From positions 1-38,857 of the forward strand of contig JAUYFG010000204.1 of NCBI GenBank assembly GCA_030690985.1: 38,857 bases of DNA, written 5' to 3'. Numbering within the stretch: position 1 is the stretch's first letter; every line of letters starts with the position of its first letter. The position numbers and the translations under genes were made by a program. The notes beneath the pieces are model-generated. The model worked only from the letters and a program-made list of their open reading frames with translations. It ran no database searches and was not told the DNA's origin. This document shows positions 7,901 to 15,854 of the stretch, in pieces. This DNA is from Pseudomonadota bacterium (lineage in GTDB: Bacteria; Pseudomonadota; Gammaproteobacteria; Burkholderiales; Thiobacillaceae).

Positions 7901-10768
7901 CCCGCCCCGGCCGCGCCCACCGACTACGCCGCCGCAACCGTGGCCGGAGTGGCCGAGTCGCTGGAGGAGCTGCGCAGGACCGGCGGCGACCGCCATGCGC
8001 CCGATGCCTTCCCCGCCGGTGTGGATACCTGGGTGCGCGCATTTGCGGCGTCACTGCTGGAAGCCCCCCTTCCTTCCGGCGGTAGCGCGCCGCCTCCTGG
8101 AATTTGGCGGGCATTGGCCCCGGCCGGGCACGCGTCGGCCGAGCCCATCCGCCAGGCCCTGGAGGCCTGGGGCGGTGGCGGCGTGCTGGTCTGTCTCGAT
8201 GGAAGCGAAGAGGACGAAGGGGAAGATGTCCGCCTGCTCCTGGAAGGGGCGAAGCTGGCCCTGGAACACGACGGCGAGCCGCGCTATTTCGTGCTGCTCC
8301 AGCAGGGGCGGCCCGCGTCCGGCTTCGCCAAGACCCTCTACCTCGAAGCCTCCGAGCTGGCGGTGTGCGTGCTCGACCTCCCGCCCGGCCTTCTGGCGCC
8401 GGAACGGGTCGTGGCCGAGGTTCGGGCGGCCAGCGGCTACAGCGAGGCGCATTACGACGCGGCAGGGCTGCGCCGCGAGCCGCGCCTGGAAGTGTTGGAT
8501 CTCCGGGAGGATGCGGGGCCGCCCCTGGGGCCTGGCGACGTGCTCCTGGTGAGCGGCGGCGGCCGCGGCATCGCTGCCGAGTGCGCCGCGATGCTGGCGC
8601 TGGACACGGGGGCGAGCCTGGCCCTGCTGGGCCGTTCCCGCCCCGAGCAGGATTCGGAACTGGCGGAAAACCTGGAACGCCTCACGGCCAAGGGGATCAT
8701 CTACCGCTACCTCAGCGTCGACGTGGCCGACGCCGAGGCCGTCCGCGCGGCCGTGGCGCGGGCGGAAGCGGAACTGGGCCCGGTCACCGCGCTGCTGCAC
8801 GGTGCCGGGATCAACGTGCCGCGCCTGCTCGGCGAACTCGGCGAGGACGCGGTACGCCGCACGCTCACTCCCAAGGTGGACGGCCTGCGCCATCTGCTGG
8901 CGGCAGTAGCCCCGGAGCGGCTGCGTCTGCTGCTGACCTTCAGTTCCGTCATCGCCCGCACCGGCATGCGCGGCGAGGCGGATTACGCCCTGGCCAACGA
9001 GTGGCTGTCCTGGATGACGGAAGCGTTCCGCACACGCCATCCCCAGTGCCGCTGCCTGGCGCTGGAGTGGTCCCTGTGGTCCGGCGTGGGCATGGGGGAA
9101 CGCCTGGGCCGGGTGGATGCCCTCCTGCGTGAAGGCATCACCCCCATCACCCCGGACCTGGGGCTGGGCATGCTGCGGCGGCTCGTCTGGTCCGGATTGC
9201 CGGTCGCCGGCGTGGTAGTGAGCGGACGCCTGGGCAGCGCGCCGACCGTGAAGTTCGCCGGCCCGGCCCTGCCCTTGCTGCGCTTTCTGGAGCGGCCGCG
9301 GCTGTATTACCCGGGCGTGGAGCTGGTGGCCGAGGCCGAGCTTGCGGAGGTGACCGATCCCTATTTGAACGACCACGCCTTCCAGGGCGAGCGCCTGTTC
9401 CCCACGGTCATGGGCATGGAGGCCATGGTCCAGGCGGCCCAGGCCTTGCTGGGCCGCGCGGATGTCCCCGCCATCGAGAACCTGAAACTGCTGCGCCCGG
9501 TGGTGGTCGCCGGCGGCGGCTCGACGCGCCTGCGCATCTGCGCCCTGGCCCGCGGCCGGGAGGGGGCAAATGATGGGGCCAATGATGTGGTCGAACTGGC
9601 GCTGCGCTGCGAGACCACGGGCTTCGAGGCGGATCATTTCCGGGCGCTGTGCCGCTTCGGGCCACTTCCCCCAAGCGATAGCCAAACCATCCCCAAGAGC
9701 GTGCTCGACCTCGATCCCGGCCGCGATCTCTATGGCGGCCTGCTCTTCCACAAGGGGCGCTTCCAGCGCCTGCAAGGCTACCGCGAGCTCAGCGCCGTGC
9801 GCTGCTGCGCCGAGATCGGCGCGGGCGACGGCAGCCCCTGGTTCGGCCGCTATTTGCCCGATACCCTGCTGCTCGGCGACCCCGGCTCCCGCGACGCCGC
9901 CCTGCACGCCATCCAGGCCTGCATCCCCCATGAAATCGTGCTGCCCACCGGCCTGGCCAAGTGGCTGCCCGGCCGCCTCGACCTGCCGGCCCCCTGGTTC
10001 GTCCAGGCCCAGGAACGATGGCACGACGGCGACGACTTCTGCTACGACCTGACGCTGTGTGACGCCCAGGGACAGATCAGGGAACGCTGGGAGGGCCTCA
10101 CCCTGCGCAGGGTGGAGGCAGAGATGCCGAAACGGGACGCCTGGCCGCTTGCCCTGCTGGTGCCTTACCTGGAGCGGCGCCTGGCGGAACTCCTGCCCGG
10201 CCCCGCCCCGGTCCTGTCACTGTCCAGCCAGAAGGCCGGGGAGCGGCGCGAACGCAGCGATCTGGCCCTGCGGGCGATCCTGGGTGAAGACGCGAAAATC
10301 CTCCGGCGGCCCGACGGCAAGCCCGAGGTCCCGGGCGGCGGCATGGTTTCCACCAGCCATGCCGACGACCTCACCCTGGCCATGGCGGCCGCGGGTGGAG
10401 TTGCTGGAATTGCCTGCGACCTGGAAGCCGTGGCGGAACGGCCGGAAGGTGCCTGGGCGGATTTGCTGGGAGCGCAGCGCATGGCCCTGGCGCGCCTCAT
10501 CGCGCAGGAGGCCGGCGAGGCCTTCGCGGCGGCGGCCACCCGGGTCTGGGCGGCGGCGGAATGCCTGGCCAAGGCCGGCCTCCCGCCCACCGCCCCGTTG
10601 ACCCTGGAGACGGTCCAGGCGGACGGCTGGGTCCTGCTCAAGTCGGGCGGCGTGGCCGTGGCCGCCTGGCTGGTGAAACTGGAAGGCCGACCCGCCGCCT
10701 ATGGGCTGGCAGTCCTGGCGGAGCTGGCGGCCGAGCCGATCACTCATGAACCAATTGCGATGGAGTAG
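4907..10768 (+). CDS. pksE: Enediyne-type iterative type I PKS (KS-AT-ACP-KR-DH-PPTase)
   Basis: This single iterative polyketide synthase of 1953 residues has the length and domain order of enediyne PKSs. The KS (about 1-450) has the Cys-His-His triad C211 (GACSSS), H344 (EGHGTGT) and H384 (ANIGHTK). The AT (about 575-870) has GHSLGE with S654 and an AFHS motif ending near 756. The ACP has its phosphopantetheine serine S982 in DLHLNSIS, the unusual form seen in PksE enzymes. The KR (about 1200-1410) has SGGGRG at 1216-1221, S1346/S1347 and Y1360. The DH is a hotdog fold with H1490 in LNDHAFQGE. The C-terminal integrated PPTase has H1818 (STSHADD), D1838 and E1840 (CDLE), and W1881-K1889 (WAAAECLAK). 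There is no ER or TE domain, so a reduced, dehydrated conjugated polyene is the expected chain. Release would be by the adjacent thioesterase. All catalytic residues checked are present. Confidence 0.93.
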   Translation: MSTIAIVGMACLYPDARSPGELWENVLARRRAFRRIPSERLNLADYYDPDPSTPDAIYAQEAAVLEGWEFDRVRFRVAGSTYRSADLTHWLALDVAERALRNAGFPDAVGLPRERTGVLLGNTLTGEFSRAELLRLRWPFVRRMVAAQLRQHGWEAAELGEFIEELERSYKAPFAPVTEETLAGGLSNTIAGRICNHFHLQGGGYTLDGACSSSLLAVANACTALVQGDLDAALAGGVDLSLDPFELVGFSKTGALAKGTMRVYDRDSSGFLPGEGCGFVVLMREDDALARGLRSYALIRGWGISSDGAGGLTRPEVEGQRFALERAYARAGYGINSVALFEGHGTGTVVGDEVELATLGEARAAADPQAQPAVIGSVKANIGHTKAAAGVAGLIKATMALHSQVLPPMTGTQRPHDRICAERPALRLLRQAELWPEKEPLRAGVSSFGFGGINVHIALEGATASRRSRLTPQEMKLRSSPQDAELFLFAAEGPAALRDQLQHLAALAPRLSHAELADLAAELATELAPAHGSMRAALVAATPSELARNLDTLLAWLERGETRRLEAEAFLWEGDTPPRIALLFPGQASPVRFDGGAMGERFPEIAELYRNAALEVGDPLSTEVAQPAIVAAELAGLRLLQKLGLHADLALGHSLGELTALHWAGALDEPGLLRLARARGQAMAQSPGPAGAMAGIGAKAAVVAALLRPGTVIAGLNSAQQTVVSGEEQALLRVMEEAARAGLRATRLPVSHAFHSPLMQPAAVALAGPLAETDFAPCRRRVISSVTGEPVGEEENLRLLLERQLTSPVLFTQALEHVLDEADLCLEVGPGSVLSGVLSGLLPAAVPVYPLDTAGASLRGLLAAAGAAHALGARLDTRGLFGDRFTRPFSLERPLNFLANPCEQAPQYEEGVAAHRAARPVLSSPPSESPAPHSATIAAEGPQGEGQNFLALVRAAVAQRAELPLEAISDDSRLLRDLHLNSISVGQLVAEVAKRAGLPAPAAPTDYAAATVAGVAESLEELRRTGGDRHAPDAFPAGVDTWVRAFAASLLEAPLPSGGSAPPPGIWRALAPAGHASAEPIRQALEAWGGGGVLVCLDGSEEDEGEDVRLLLEGAKLALEHDGEPRYFVLLQQGRPASGFAKTLYLEASELAVCVLDLPPGLLAPERVVAEVRAASGYSEAHYDAAGLRREPRLEVLDLREDAGPPLGPGDVLLVSGGGRGIAAECAAMLALDTGASLALLGRSRPEQDSELAENLERLTAKGIIYRYLSVDVADAEAVRAAVARAEAELGPVTALLHGAGINVPRLLGELGEDAVRRTLTPKVDGLRHLLAAVAPERLRLLLTFSSVIARTGMRGEADYALANEWLSWMTEAFRTRHPQCRCLALEWSLWSGVGMGERLGRVDALLREGITPITPDLGLGMLRRLVWSGLPVAGVVVSGRLGSAPTVKFAGPALPLLRFLERPRLYYPGVELVAEAELAEVTDPYLNDHAFQGERLFPTVMGMEAMVQAAQALLGRADVPAIENLKLLRPVVVAGGGSTRLRICALARGREGANDGANDVVELALRCETTGFEADHFRALCRFGPLPPSDSQTIPKSVLDLDPGRDLYGGLLFHKGRFQRLQGYRELSAVRCCAEIGAGDGSPWFGRYLPDTLLLGDPGSRDAALHAIQACIPHEIVLPTGLAKWLPGRLDLPAPWFVQAQERWHDGDDFCYDLTLCDAQGQIRERWEGLTLRRVEAEMPKRDAWPLALLVPYLERRLAELLPGPAPVLSLSSQKAGERRERSDLALRAILGEDAKILRRPDGKPEVPGGGMVSTSHADDLTLAMAAAGGVAGIACDLEAVAERPEGAWADLLGAQRMALARLIAQEAGEAFAAAATRVWAAAECLAKAGLPPTAPLTLETVQADGWVLLKSGGVAVAAWLVKLEGRPAAYGLAVLAELAAEPITHEPIAME

Positions 10769-10770
10769 TC

Positions 10771-11199
10771 ATGCCGGCCTATGAATACCGTCACGTGGTG
10801 AGCTTCGAGGAGACCAACCTGGTGGGCAATGTCTATTACGCCAACCATGTGCGCTGGCAGGGACGGGTCAGGGAGATGTTCCTGCACGATCACGCCCACG
10901 ACATTCTCCGGGAACTGGAGCAGGGCCTGAGCATGGTCACCACTCGGGTGTTCTGCGAGTACTACTCGGAGCTTTTCGCCTTCGACGAGGTGCTCATCCG
11001 CATGAGCGTGGGCGAGGTGACCCAGAGCCGGGTCACCATGCGCTACGAATACCTGTGCAAAGGCCAGTTGATGGCGCGGGGGGAACAACAGATCGCCTGC
11101 CTGCGCAAGGAAGGGGAGCGTATGGTGGCCGCGCCGGTGCCGCCATCGTTGCGGAGTGCCCTGCTCAGGTTCGCCGAGCCTGGGATATTGGTCGCTTAG
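10771..11199 (+). CDS. Hotdog-fold thioesterase, enediyne TebC/E10-like
   Basis: The 142-residue protein is a single hotdog-fold acyl-thioesterase of the CalE7/DynE7/SgcE10 group, which hydrolyses the nascent polyene from the ACP of PksE. The N-terminal motif FEETNLVGNVYYANHVRWQ followed by GRVRE (residues 12-35) is very close to that of the enediyne members; in this group the conserved Asn and Arg, not an acidic residue, support catalysis. The start lies 2 bases after the PKS stop, which argues for translational coupling. It completes the five-gene cassette. GC content falls sharply just after its stop. Confidence 0.9.
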   Translation: MPAYEYRHVVSFEETNLVGNVYYANHVRWQGRVREMFLHDHAHDILRELEQGLSMVTTRVFCEYYSELFAFDEVLIRMSVGEVTQSRVTMRYEYLCKGQLMARGEQQIACLRKEGERMVAAPVPPSLRSALLRFAEPGILVA

Positions 11200-11273
11200 T
11201 TGGATGCGAGGCTGACTGAGATTTTTGAACGGTTCAATATTGGAATTGATTAATCACTGACTGGAGGATTGCA

Positions 11274-11861
11274 ATGGACTTTCCACGAACGATCCCTTTC
11301 TGGGGAAATGACAAGATGGTTTCAAGCATGCTTCTGAAAGTTACGAAGAAGGGTGGTAAAGAAGCCGAAGATGTATTGTTAACTTCAATCATGGAACTGC
11401 GCCGAGGAAATCCATATAAGGCGGCCTCTGGCCATAGTCAGATTGACGTTCAAATAAAAGAATGGCGTGCACGCGGTTACTGCAAGTTAATAGGGAAGAC
11501 CATCGAATATCGCCTTTCTGCCAGCCGAGAGCAACCGTCGAGCGCAGTCCAGGCGATGCAAGCCGCGAGTGACTATCCTGCCCAAATGACCTTCAATGCG
11601 ATATTTGATGTTTTCATGGACAATAATCGCATTCTGGAAGGGCTAAATGGATCGGCGCAATCCGTTGGCCTGATGTCAATTCCGCCCCGTGGAAACGACA
11701 CTTTCACAGTTGACAAACCGTTCGAATATGACGGATTTGAAATGCAGACTGTGATGTGTGCAGCAAGTGCAGCACAATTGACCTCGGGACAGATAAGTCT
11801 TCTAAGACTCGGCAGCATGTTAGGCCTCATTCCGAAGAGCACTCGCGACAATCTAATGTGA
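11274..11861 (+). CDS. Hypothetical protein, AT-richer orphan
   Basis: I do not recognise this 195-residue protein. It has no signal peptide and no membrane helix; the N-terminal third is basic (KVTKKGGKEAEDV; KEWRARGYCKLIGK) and could be a small winged-helix-like region, but no motif is decisive. It starts after a clear ribosome site (TGGAGG, 8 bases upstream). Codon use is conspicuously AT-richer (AAT, ATA, TTA, AAA frequent) than in the PKS and transporter genes on either side, which suggests separate acquisition. Its stop overlaps a possible GTG start (11858) of the ABC ATPase gene. Low GC extends through the gap before it (11200-11273) and into the first codons of the next gene. Confidence 0.65.
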   Translation: MDFPRTIPFWGNDKMVSSMLLKVTKKGGKEAEDVLLTSIMELRRGNPYKAASGHSQIDVQIKEWRARGYCKLIGKTIEYRLSASREQPSSAVQAMQAASDYPAQMTFNAIFDVFMDNNRILEGLNGSAQSVGLMSIPPRGNDTFTVDKPFEYDGFEMQTVMCAASAAQLTSGQISLLRLGSMLGLIPKSTRDNLM

Positions 11862-11893
11862 TCGTCCATGACGCTGCATTCAGGGATTTGGCA

Positions 11894-12571
11894 TTGATCG
11901 AACTAAACTGCGTCAGCAAAACCTATGTGCTGGGATCCACCGAGGTCCACGCGCTGCGGGAGGTGTCGCTGAAGATCGAACAAGGCGAATTCATCGCGGT
12001 CTGGGGCCCCTCCGGCAGCGGCAAGTCCTCCCTGCTCAACGTCATCGGGCTGATCGACACGCCCTCATCGGGGGAAGTTCTACTCGCCCAGCATCGCATC
12101 AACGAACTCTCCGACGACGCCCTGGCGGAGCTGCGCAATGAGAAGATCGGCTTCATCTTTCAGAGCTTCAATCTGATCCCGGTGTTGAGCGCCCTGGAAA
12201 ACGTCATGCTGCCGCTGCAATTGCGCGGGGTGAGCGAACGGCAGGCCAGGGACAAGGCGAGGGCGCGGCTGGTGGAGGTGGGCCTGGAGCCGCGCATGCA
12301 CGCCCGGCCCGACGAGATGAGCGGCGGCCAGAGGCAGCGGGTGGCGATGGCGCGGGCGCTGGTGGGCGACCCGGAACTGGTGCTCGCGGACGAACCCACC
12401 GCCAATCTCGACACGGAAACCAGCTACCACATGGTGGAGTTGATGCGAAAGCTGAACGAGGACGACCGCGTCACCTTTGTTTTCGCCACCCACGACAACC
12501 GGCTGCTGGACCATGTGAAACGCAAGATTCATCTGGTGGACGGCCGCATCGGCGCGGAGGGGGAAGCGTGA
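11894..12571 (+). CDS. LolD/MacB-type ABC transporter ATPase
   Basis: This is the nucleotide-binding subunit of an ABC transporter of the LolD/MacB/FtsE class. Walker A (GPSGSGKSS), Q-loop (FQSFNLIP), signature (MSGGQRQR), Walker B (LVLADEPTANLD) and H-loop (ATHDN) are all present. I placed the start at TTG 11894, which gives IELNCVSKTYVLG, the usual family beginning, and 225 residues. The frame is open further upstream, so GTG 11858 (overlapping the previous stop) is the main alternative. It partners with the FtsX-type permease whose GTG overlaps its stop. Such pairs extract lipids or lipoproteins from the inner membrane or drive periplasmic export, rather than importing solutes. Confidence 0.9.
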   Translation: MIELNCVSKTYVLGSTEVHALREVSLKIEQGEFIAVWGPSGSGKSSLLNVIGLIDTPSSGEVLLAQHRINELSDDALAELRNEKIGFIFQSFNLIPVLSALENVMLPLQLRGVSERQARDKARARLVEVGLEPRMHARPDEMSGGQRQRVAMARALVGDPELVLADEPTANLDTETSYHMVELMRKLNEDDRVTFVFATHDNRLLDHVKRKIHLVDGRIGAEGEA

Positions 12572-13797
12572 GGTATCTGCTGCGCATGGGGCTGCGCAAC
12601 ATCTGGAAGAACCGGCGGCGCAGCGCCGCGACCATGCTTGCCGTCGCCATCGGCTTCGCCGCCATCAACCTGTTCGCGGGCTATGTCGACAATGTCTACA
12701 CGGGCCTGCGCGAGCAGGCGATCCACAGCGAACGCCTGGGCCATCTGATGATCGTCAAGCGCGGCATGTTCCTGGAGGGGAGCATCGATCCGGGCAAATA
12801 CCTGTTCAGCGGCGCCGAACTGAAGCGCATCACCCAATTGCTGCGCCAGGAAAACGAAGTGGCCCTGGCGACGCCGCGCCTGGACGTCAACGGCATTGTG
12901 AGTAACGGCAAGGTCTCCACCATATTCATCAGCGAAGGCCTGGTGCCCCGGGATCTGGCCGCGATCCGGGGTGACTACAGCATGGGCCGGGGCGGCAGCC
13001 TGGACCCCGGCAACCCCATCGGCGCCGCCCTGGCGCAGGACCTGGCCGCTCTGCTCAGGCTGAATACGGGGGATGGCGCCGTGGTGCTGACCACCACGGC
13101 GGAAGGCATGACCAACGCCCTGGATATCGAGGTGGCGGATGTCTTCAACACCGGTATCTCGGGGACCAACGACAAGTTCATCCTGCTGCCGCTGGAACTT
13201 GCGCAGCGTCTGTTCGACACCGACGGGGCGGACCGGCTGGTGGTGCTGCTGAAGGATGTGGCCGCCACGGAGACGATGCGGGAGCGACTGGCCGCAGTCC
13301 TGGCCAAGGCCGGGTTCGAAGTCGAGATCAAGACCTGGCGGGAACTCTCGGTGTTTTACGGGCAGGTCAAGGCGCTGTTCGACATGATCTTCCTGTTCAT
13401 TTCCGCCATCGTCATCGTGGTGGTCATCATGAGCATCATCAACACCATGAGCATGGCCGTCGTGGAAAGAACCCGGGAGATCGGCACCCTGCGTGCCCTG
13501 GGCATGAAGCAGAAGGGCGTGGCCCGGTTGTTCGTCCTGGAGGGGCTGACGCTCGCGCTGGCGGGATGCGTCCTCGGCGTGGCGCTGACCGTGGCGGTGG
13601 CGGCCATCATTAATAACCTCGGCATCACCTACGTGCCGCCCAACTCTTCCCATCATGTCCCCCTGTTGGTGGACCTGAATGCCACCGCATTCGCGCTGAC
13701 CTTTCTGGTTATGGCCGTCCTCGCGGGCCTGTCCGCATTCCTGCCGGCCAGGGCGGCGGCGCGGCGCGGCATCGTGGCGGCGCTTGGCCACGCATAA
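12568..13797 (+). CDS. FtsX/LolE-type ABC transporter permease
   Basis: The 409-residue protein has the FtsX/MacB_PCD architecture: an N-terminal helix after NIWKNRRRSAATML, a large periplasmic domain (about 45-270), then three membrane helices near residues 275-300, 325-350 and 370-395. The segment VVERTREIGTLRALGM, the coupling helix, is diagnostic. It starts at GTG 12568, overlapping the ATPase stop (GTGA). Together with the ATPase it forms a Lol-like machine. The substrate is not readable from sequence. Context (PKS before, LolA-like protein and outer-membrane barrel after) suggests a lipid or polyene cargo. Confidence 0.9.
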   Translation: MRYLLRMGLRNIWKNRRRSAATMLAVAIGFAAINLFAGYVDNVYTGLREQAIHSERLGHLMIVKRGMFLEGSIDPGKYLFSGAELKRITQLLRQENEVALATPRLDVNGIVSNGKVSTIFISEGLVPRDLAAIRGDYSMGRGGSLDPGNPIGAALAQDLAALLRLNTGDGAVVLTTTAEGMTNALDIEVADVFNTGISGTNDKFILLPLELAQRLFDTDGADRLVVLLKDVAATETMRERLAAVLAKAGFEVEIKTWRELSVFYGQVKALFDMIFLFISAIVIVVVIMSIINTMSMAVVERTREIGTLRALGMKQKGVARLFVLEGLTLALAGCVLGVALTVAVAAIINNLGITYVPPNSSHHVPLLVDLNATAFALTFLVMAVLAGLSAFLPARAAARRGIVAALGHA

Positions 13798-13808
13798 GGA
13801 GCATGGAT

Positions 13809-14561
13809 ATGGACAAGCAGCTCTGGATCATCGTGGGCTTTGTTGTGGCCTTCTTGGGCACGGGTTTCGCCCACTCGGCCGACATCTCCGCCGAAGCCAT
13901 CCTGCTGCAGGCCGACCGCGCACGGGGGGCGCAGTTGCCTGGCATCGAGTGGACCATCCAGGTTCTGGCACGGGAGGATGGTGACGAGCGGAGGCGCGAG
14001 ATTCTCGTGCGGGCGAAGGATGACAACAGCCTGGTGCGGTTCCTGTCCCCCGCCAAAGTCAGGGGCCAGAAGATGCTCCTGGTCGGGCAGAACATGTGGT
14101 TCATCCGCGACGGCTTGCAAAAGCCCGTGCCCATATCGCCCCGGCAACGCCTGATTGGGGAGGCGTCGAACGGGGATATCGCCTCCACCAATTACAGTGG
14201 GAACTACAGACCCGAGATCCTGAGGGAGGAAGCCATTGACGGGCAGCCTTGTTATGTCCTGGAACTCAAGGCCGCCAACCGCTGGGTGACCTACGACCGC
14301 ATCGTTTATTGGGTGACGAAAAATCGTTTGGTGGGGGTGAGGGCGGACTTCCATACTTTGTCGGGCAAGCTGTTCAAATCGGCGACCTTCGAATATGACA
14401 ACCTGATCCATTACCAGGGGAAGGCCCTGCCCTTCGTGAGCAGGATGGTCATCCGGGACGCGATCAGCCCTGGCAATGTCACCACCCTGGACTACGGCAA
14501 AATCCAGGTGAAGTCATTGACCGCGAAGGACTTCAACGTCGATCTGCTGATGAGGGAATAG
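13809..14561 (+). CDS. LolA-like outer-membrane lipoprotein-sorting protein
   Basis: The protein starts with a Sec signal peptide (WIIVGFVVAFLGTGFAHSA, cleavage near residue 24), so it is periplasmic. The mature part resembles the LolA-like lipoprotein-sorting family: VRFLSPAKVRGQKMLLVGQN followed by MWFI, and the late YDRIVYWVTKNRLVGVRADF. Members are half-barrel carriers for lipidated or lipid cargo between membranes. I chose ATG 13809 because AAGGAG lies about 7 bases upstream; ATG 13803 would be too close to that site. It sits 11 bases after the permease, and the next gene starts on its last base. Aryl-polyene clusters also encode LolA-like carriers, a useful parallel for this locus. Confidence 0.85.
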   Translation: MDKQLWIIVGFVVAFLGTGFAHSADISAEAILLQADRARGAQLPGIEWTIQVLAREDGDERRREILVRAKDDNSLVRFLSPAKVRGQKMLLVGQNMWFIRDGLQKPVPISPRQRLIGEASNGDIASTNYSGNYRPEILREEAIDGQPCYVLELKAANRWVTYDRIVYWVTKNRLVGVRADFHTLSGKLFKSATFEYDNLIHYQGKALPFVSRMVIRDAISPGNVTTLDYGKIQVKSLTAKDFNVDLLMRE

Positions 14562-15832
14562 TGCCTGCAAGGGGCGCATTGCTGTGGCTGGCGGGCGCCT
14601 GCCTTGTCGGCATGGCGCGGGCCGCGTCCGCAGCGGAGAGCAGCGTCGACCTCAGCGTGAGAACCCGTGCTTTGTTCTTCGGCATGGAGACCCAGCTCTC
14701 CCCGAACAGCCCATTCAACCCGGACAACCGCATCGCCGCGCTGCCGCGTACGGAACTCGAGTTGCATCTGCGGCCGGATTTCACCGTCTCCGGAGAGGGC
14801 TGGGAGGCGGTAGCCAAGCCCAGGGCCATCGGCAGACATACCCGAACGCAGTCCGCCGGCCAGGAGCTTCGGGAAACGGACGCCACCCTCGTGTTGAACG
14901 AGGCTTGGCTGCGCGGCGATTTTGGTGCCGAGTGGGTGGCTACCCTGGGCCGCAAGGTGGTTCTTTGGGGGCCGTCCATGTTCGTTTCCCCGAGCAACCC
15001 CTTTTTCGTCGACAACGGCAGGTCGAACCCCTATCGGGAAATACACGGACGCGACTTCGCGCAGATCTATTACTTCGCCAACGACTCGCTGAGCCTGCAA
15101 GGCATCGTCAATACCGGCCGCGGCGAGGCGGTGTCGGGAGTCGCTGCGTTCCAGCCAGTCGCCGCGCTCAAGCTGGACTGGACGGGAGCCACCCACGGCT
15201 TGAGCCTGATCCTGTCGGGAAAGGAAGGGGAGGCCCCACGCCTGGGGGGCTATGGCCAGATCACGGCAAGCCAGGGGCTGCTGCTCTATGGGGAAGGGGC
15301 GCTCCAGCGCGGTAGCGCGGCCCTTTACCCAGAGCGCCCGGCGGGCGACTTCATCGCCAGGGAGCAAGACTCGAATCGTCTGTATGCCACCGCGCTGGTC
15401 GGCGCCGCTTATACCCTGGCCGCCGGGCCGACGCTCCACATCGAGTACGTGCACAACAACGAGGGCTATAGCGACGGGGAGGCAGCCGACTACTACGATC
15501 TGGCGCGTGACCTGAGCCAGCAGATGGGCGTCGGCGGGGCGGCGGCTGTGTTGGGAAAGGGGCTGAATCCCAAGCAGTTGCTGCTCAGGCGAAACTATCT
15601 GTTCGCGCAGTATCTGCATACGAACATCGGGAACAGCCTCGATGCCACGTTGAGGTACACCCACAACCTCGACGATGGCAGCGGCATGTTCGTGCCCATC
15701 CTGTCCTGGAACGCCACTGACCGGCTACAGTTGTTCGCGCTGGGGGTGTTCAACCGGGGCGGTGCCCGAAGTGAGTTCGGGCCATTGCTGCATCGGCAGG
15801 TGATGTTGGGAGCGCAGCTATTCCTGGACTAA
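14561..15832 (+). CDS. Outer-membrane beta-barrel protein (DUF1302/porin-like)
   Basis: A signal peptide (ALLWLAGACLVGMARAASA, cleavage near residue 24) precedes alternating amphipathic strands rich in aromatic and Gly/Asn residues, for example LGRKVVLWGPSMFVSPSNPF and LEYVHNNEGY-like hairpins, ending in RQVMLGAQLFLD. This is the pattern of a monomeric outer-membrane barrel and looks similar to DUF1302-type proteins; the exact family is uncertain. The start is GTG 14561, sharing a base with the previous stop (TAGTG). It is the last gene of the co-directional set and provides the outer-membrane component next to an ATPase, permease and periplasmic carrier. It could be an acceptor or export pore for the cassette product, or a porin carried along by chance. 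Confidence 0.8.
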   Translation: MPARGALLWLAGACLVGMARAASAAESSVDLSVRTRALFFGMETQLSPNSPFNPDNRIAALPRTELELHLRPDFTVSGEGWEAVAKPRAIGRHTRTQSAGQELRETDATLVLNEAWLRGDFGAEWVATLGRKVVLWGPSMFVSPSNPFFVDNGRSNPYREIHGRDFAQIYYFANDSLSLQGIVNTGRGEAVSGVAAFQPVAALKLDWTGATHGLSLILSGKEGEAPRLGGYGQITASQGLLLYGEGALQRGSAALYPERPAGDFIAREQDSNRLYATALVGAAYTLAAGPTLHIEYVHNNEGYSDGEAADYYDLARDLSQQMGVGGAAAVLGKGLNPKQLLLRRNYLFAQYLHTNIGNSLDATLRYTHNLDDGSGMFVPILSWNATDRLQLFALGVFNRGGARSEFGPLLHRQVMLGAQLFLD

Positions 15833-15854
15833 GTAGGCGCTGAATAAATACAGT

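Noticed and set aside
8051-10024. 657-codon open frame on the minus strand inside pksE
   Set aside because: It is antisense to the KR and DH domains and reads as low-complexity Gln/Ala/Gly/His-rich protein, the usual shadow of a GC-rich gene; no motif is seen.
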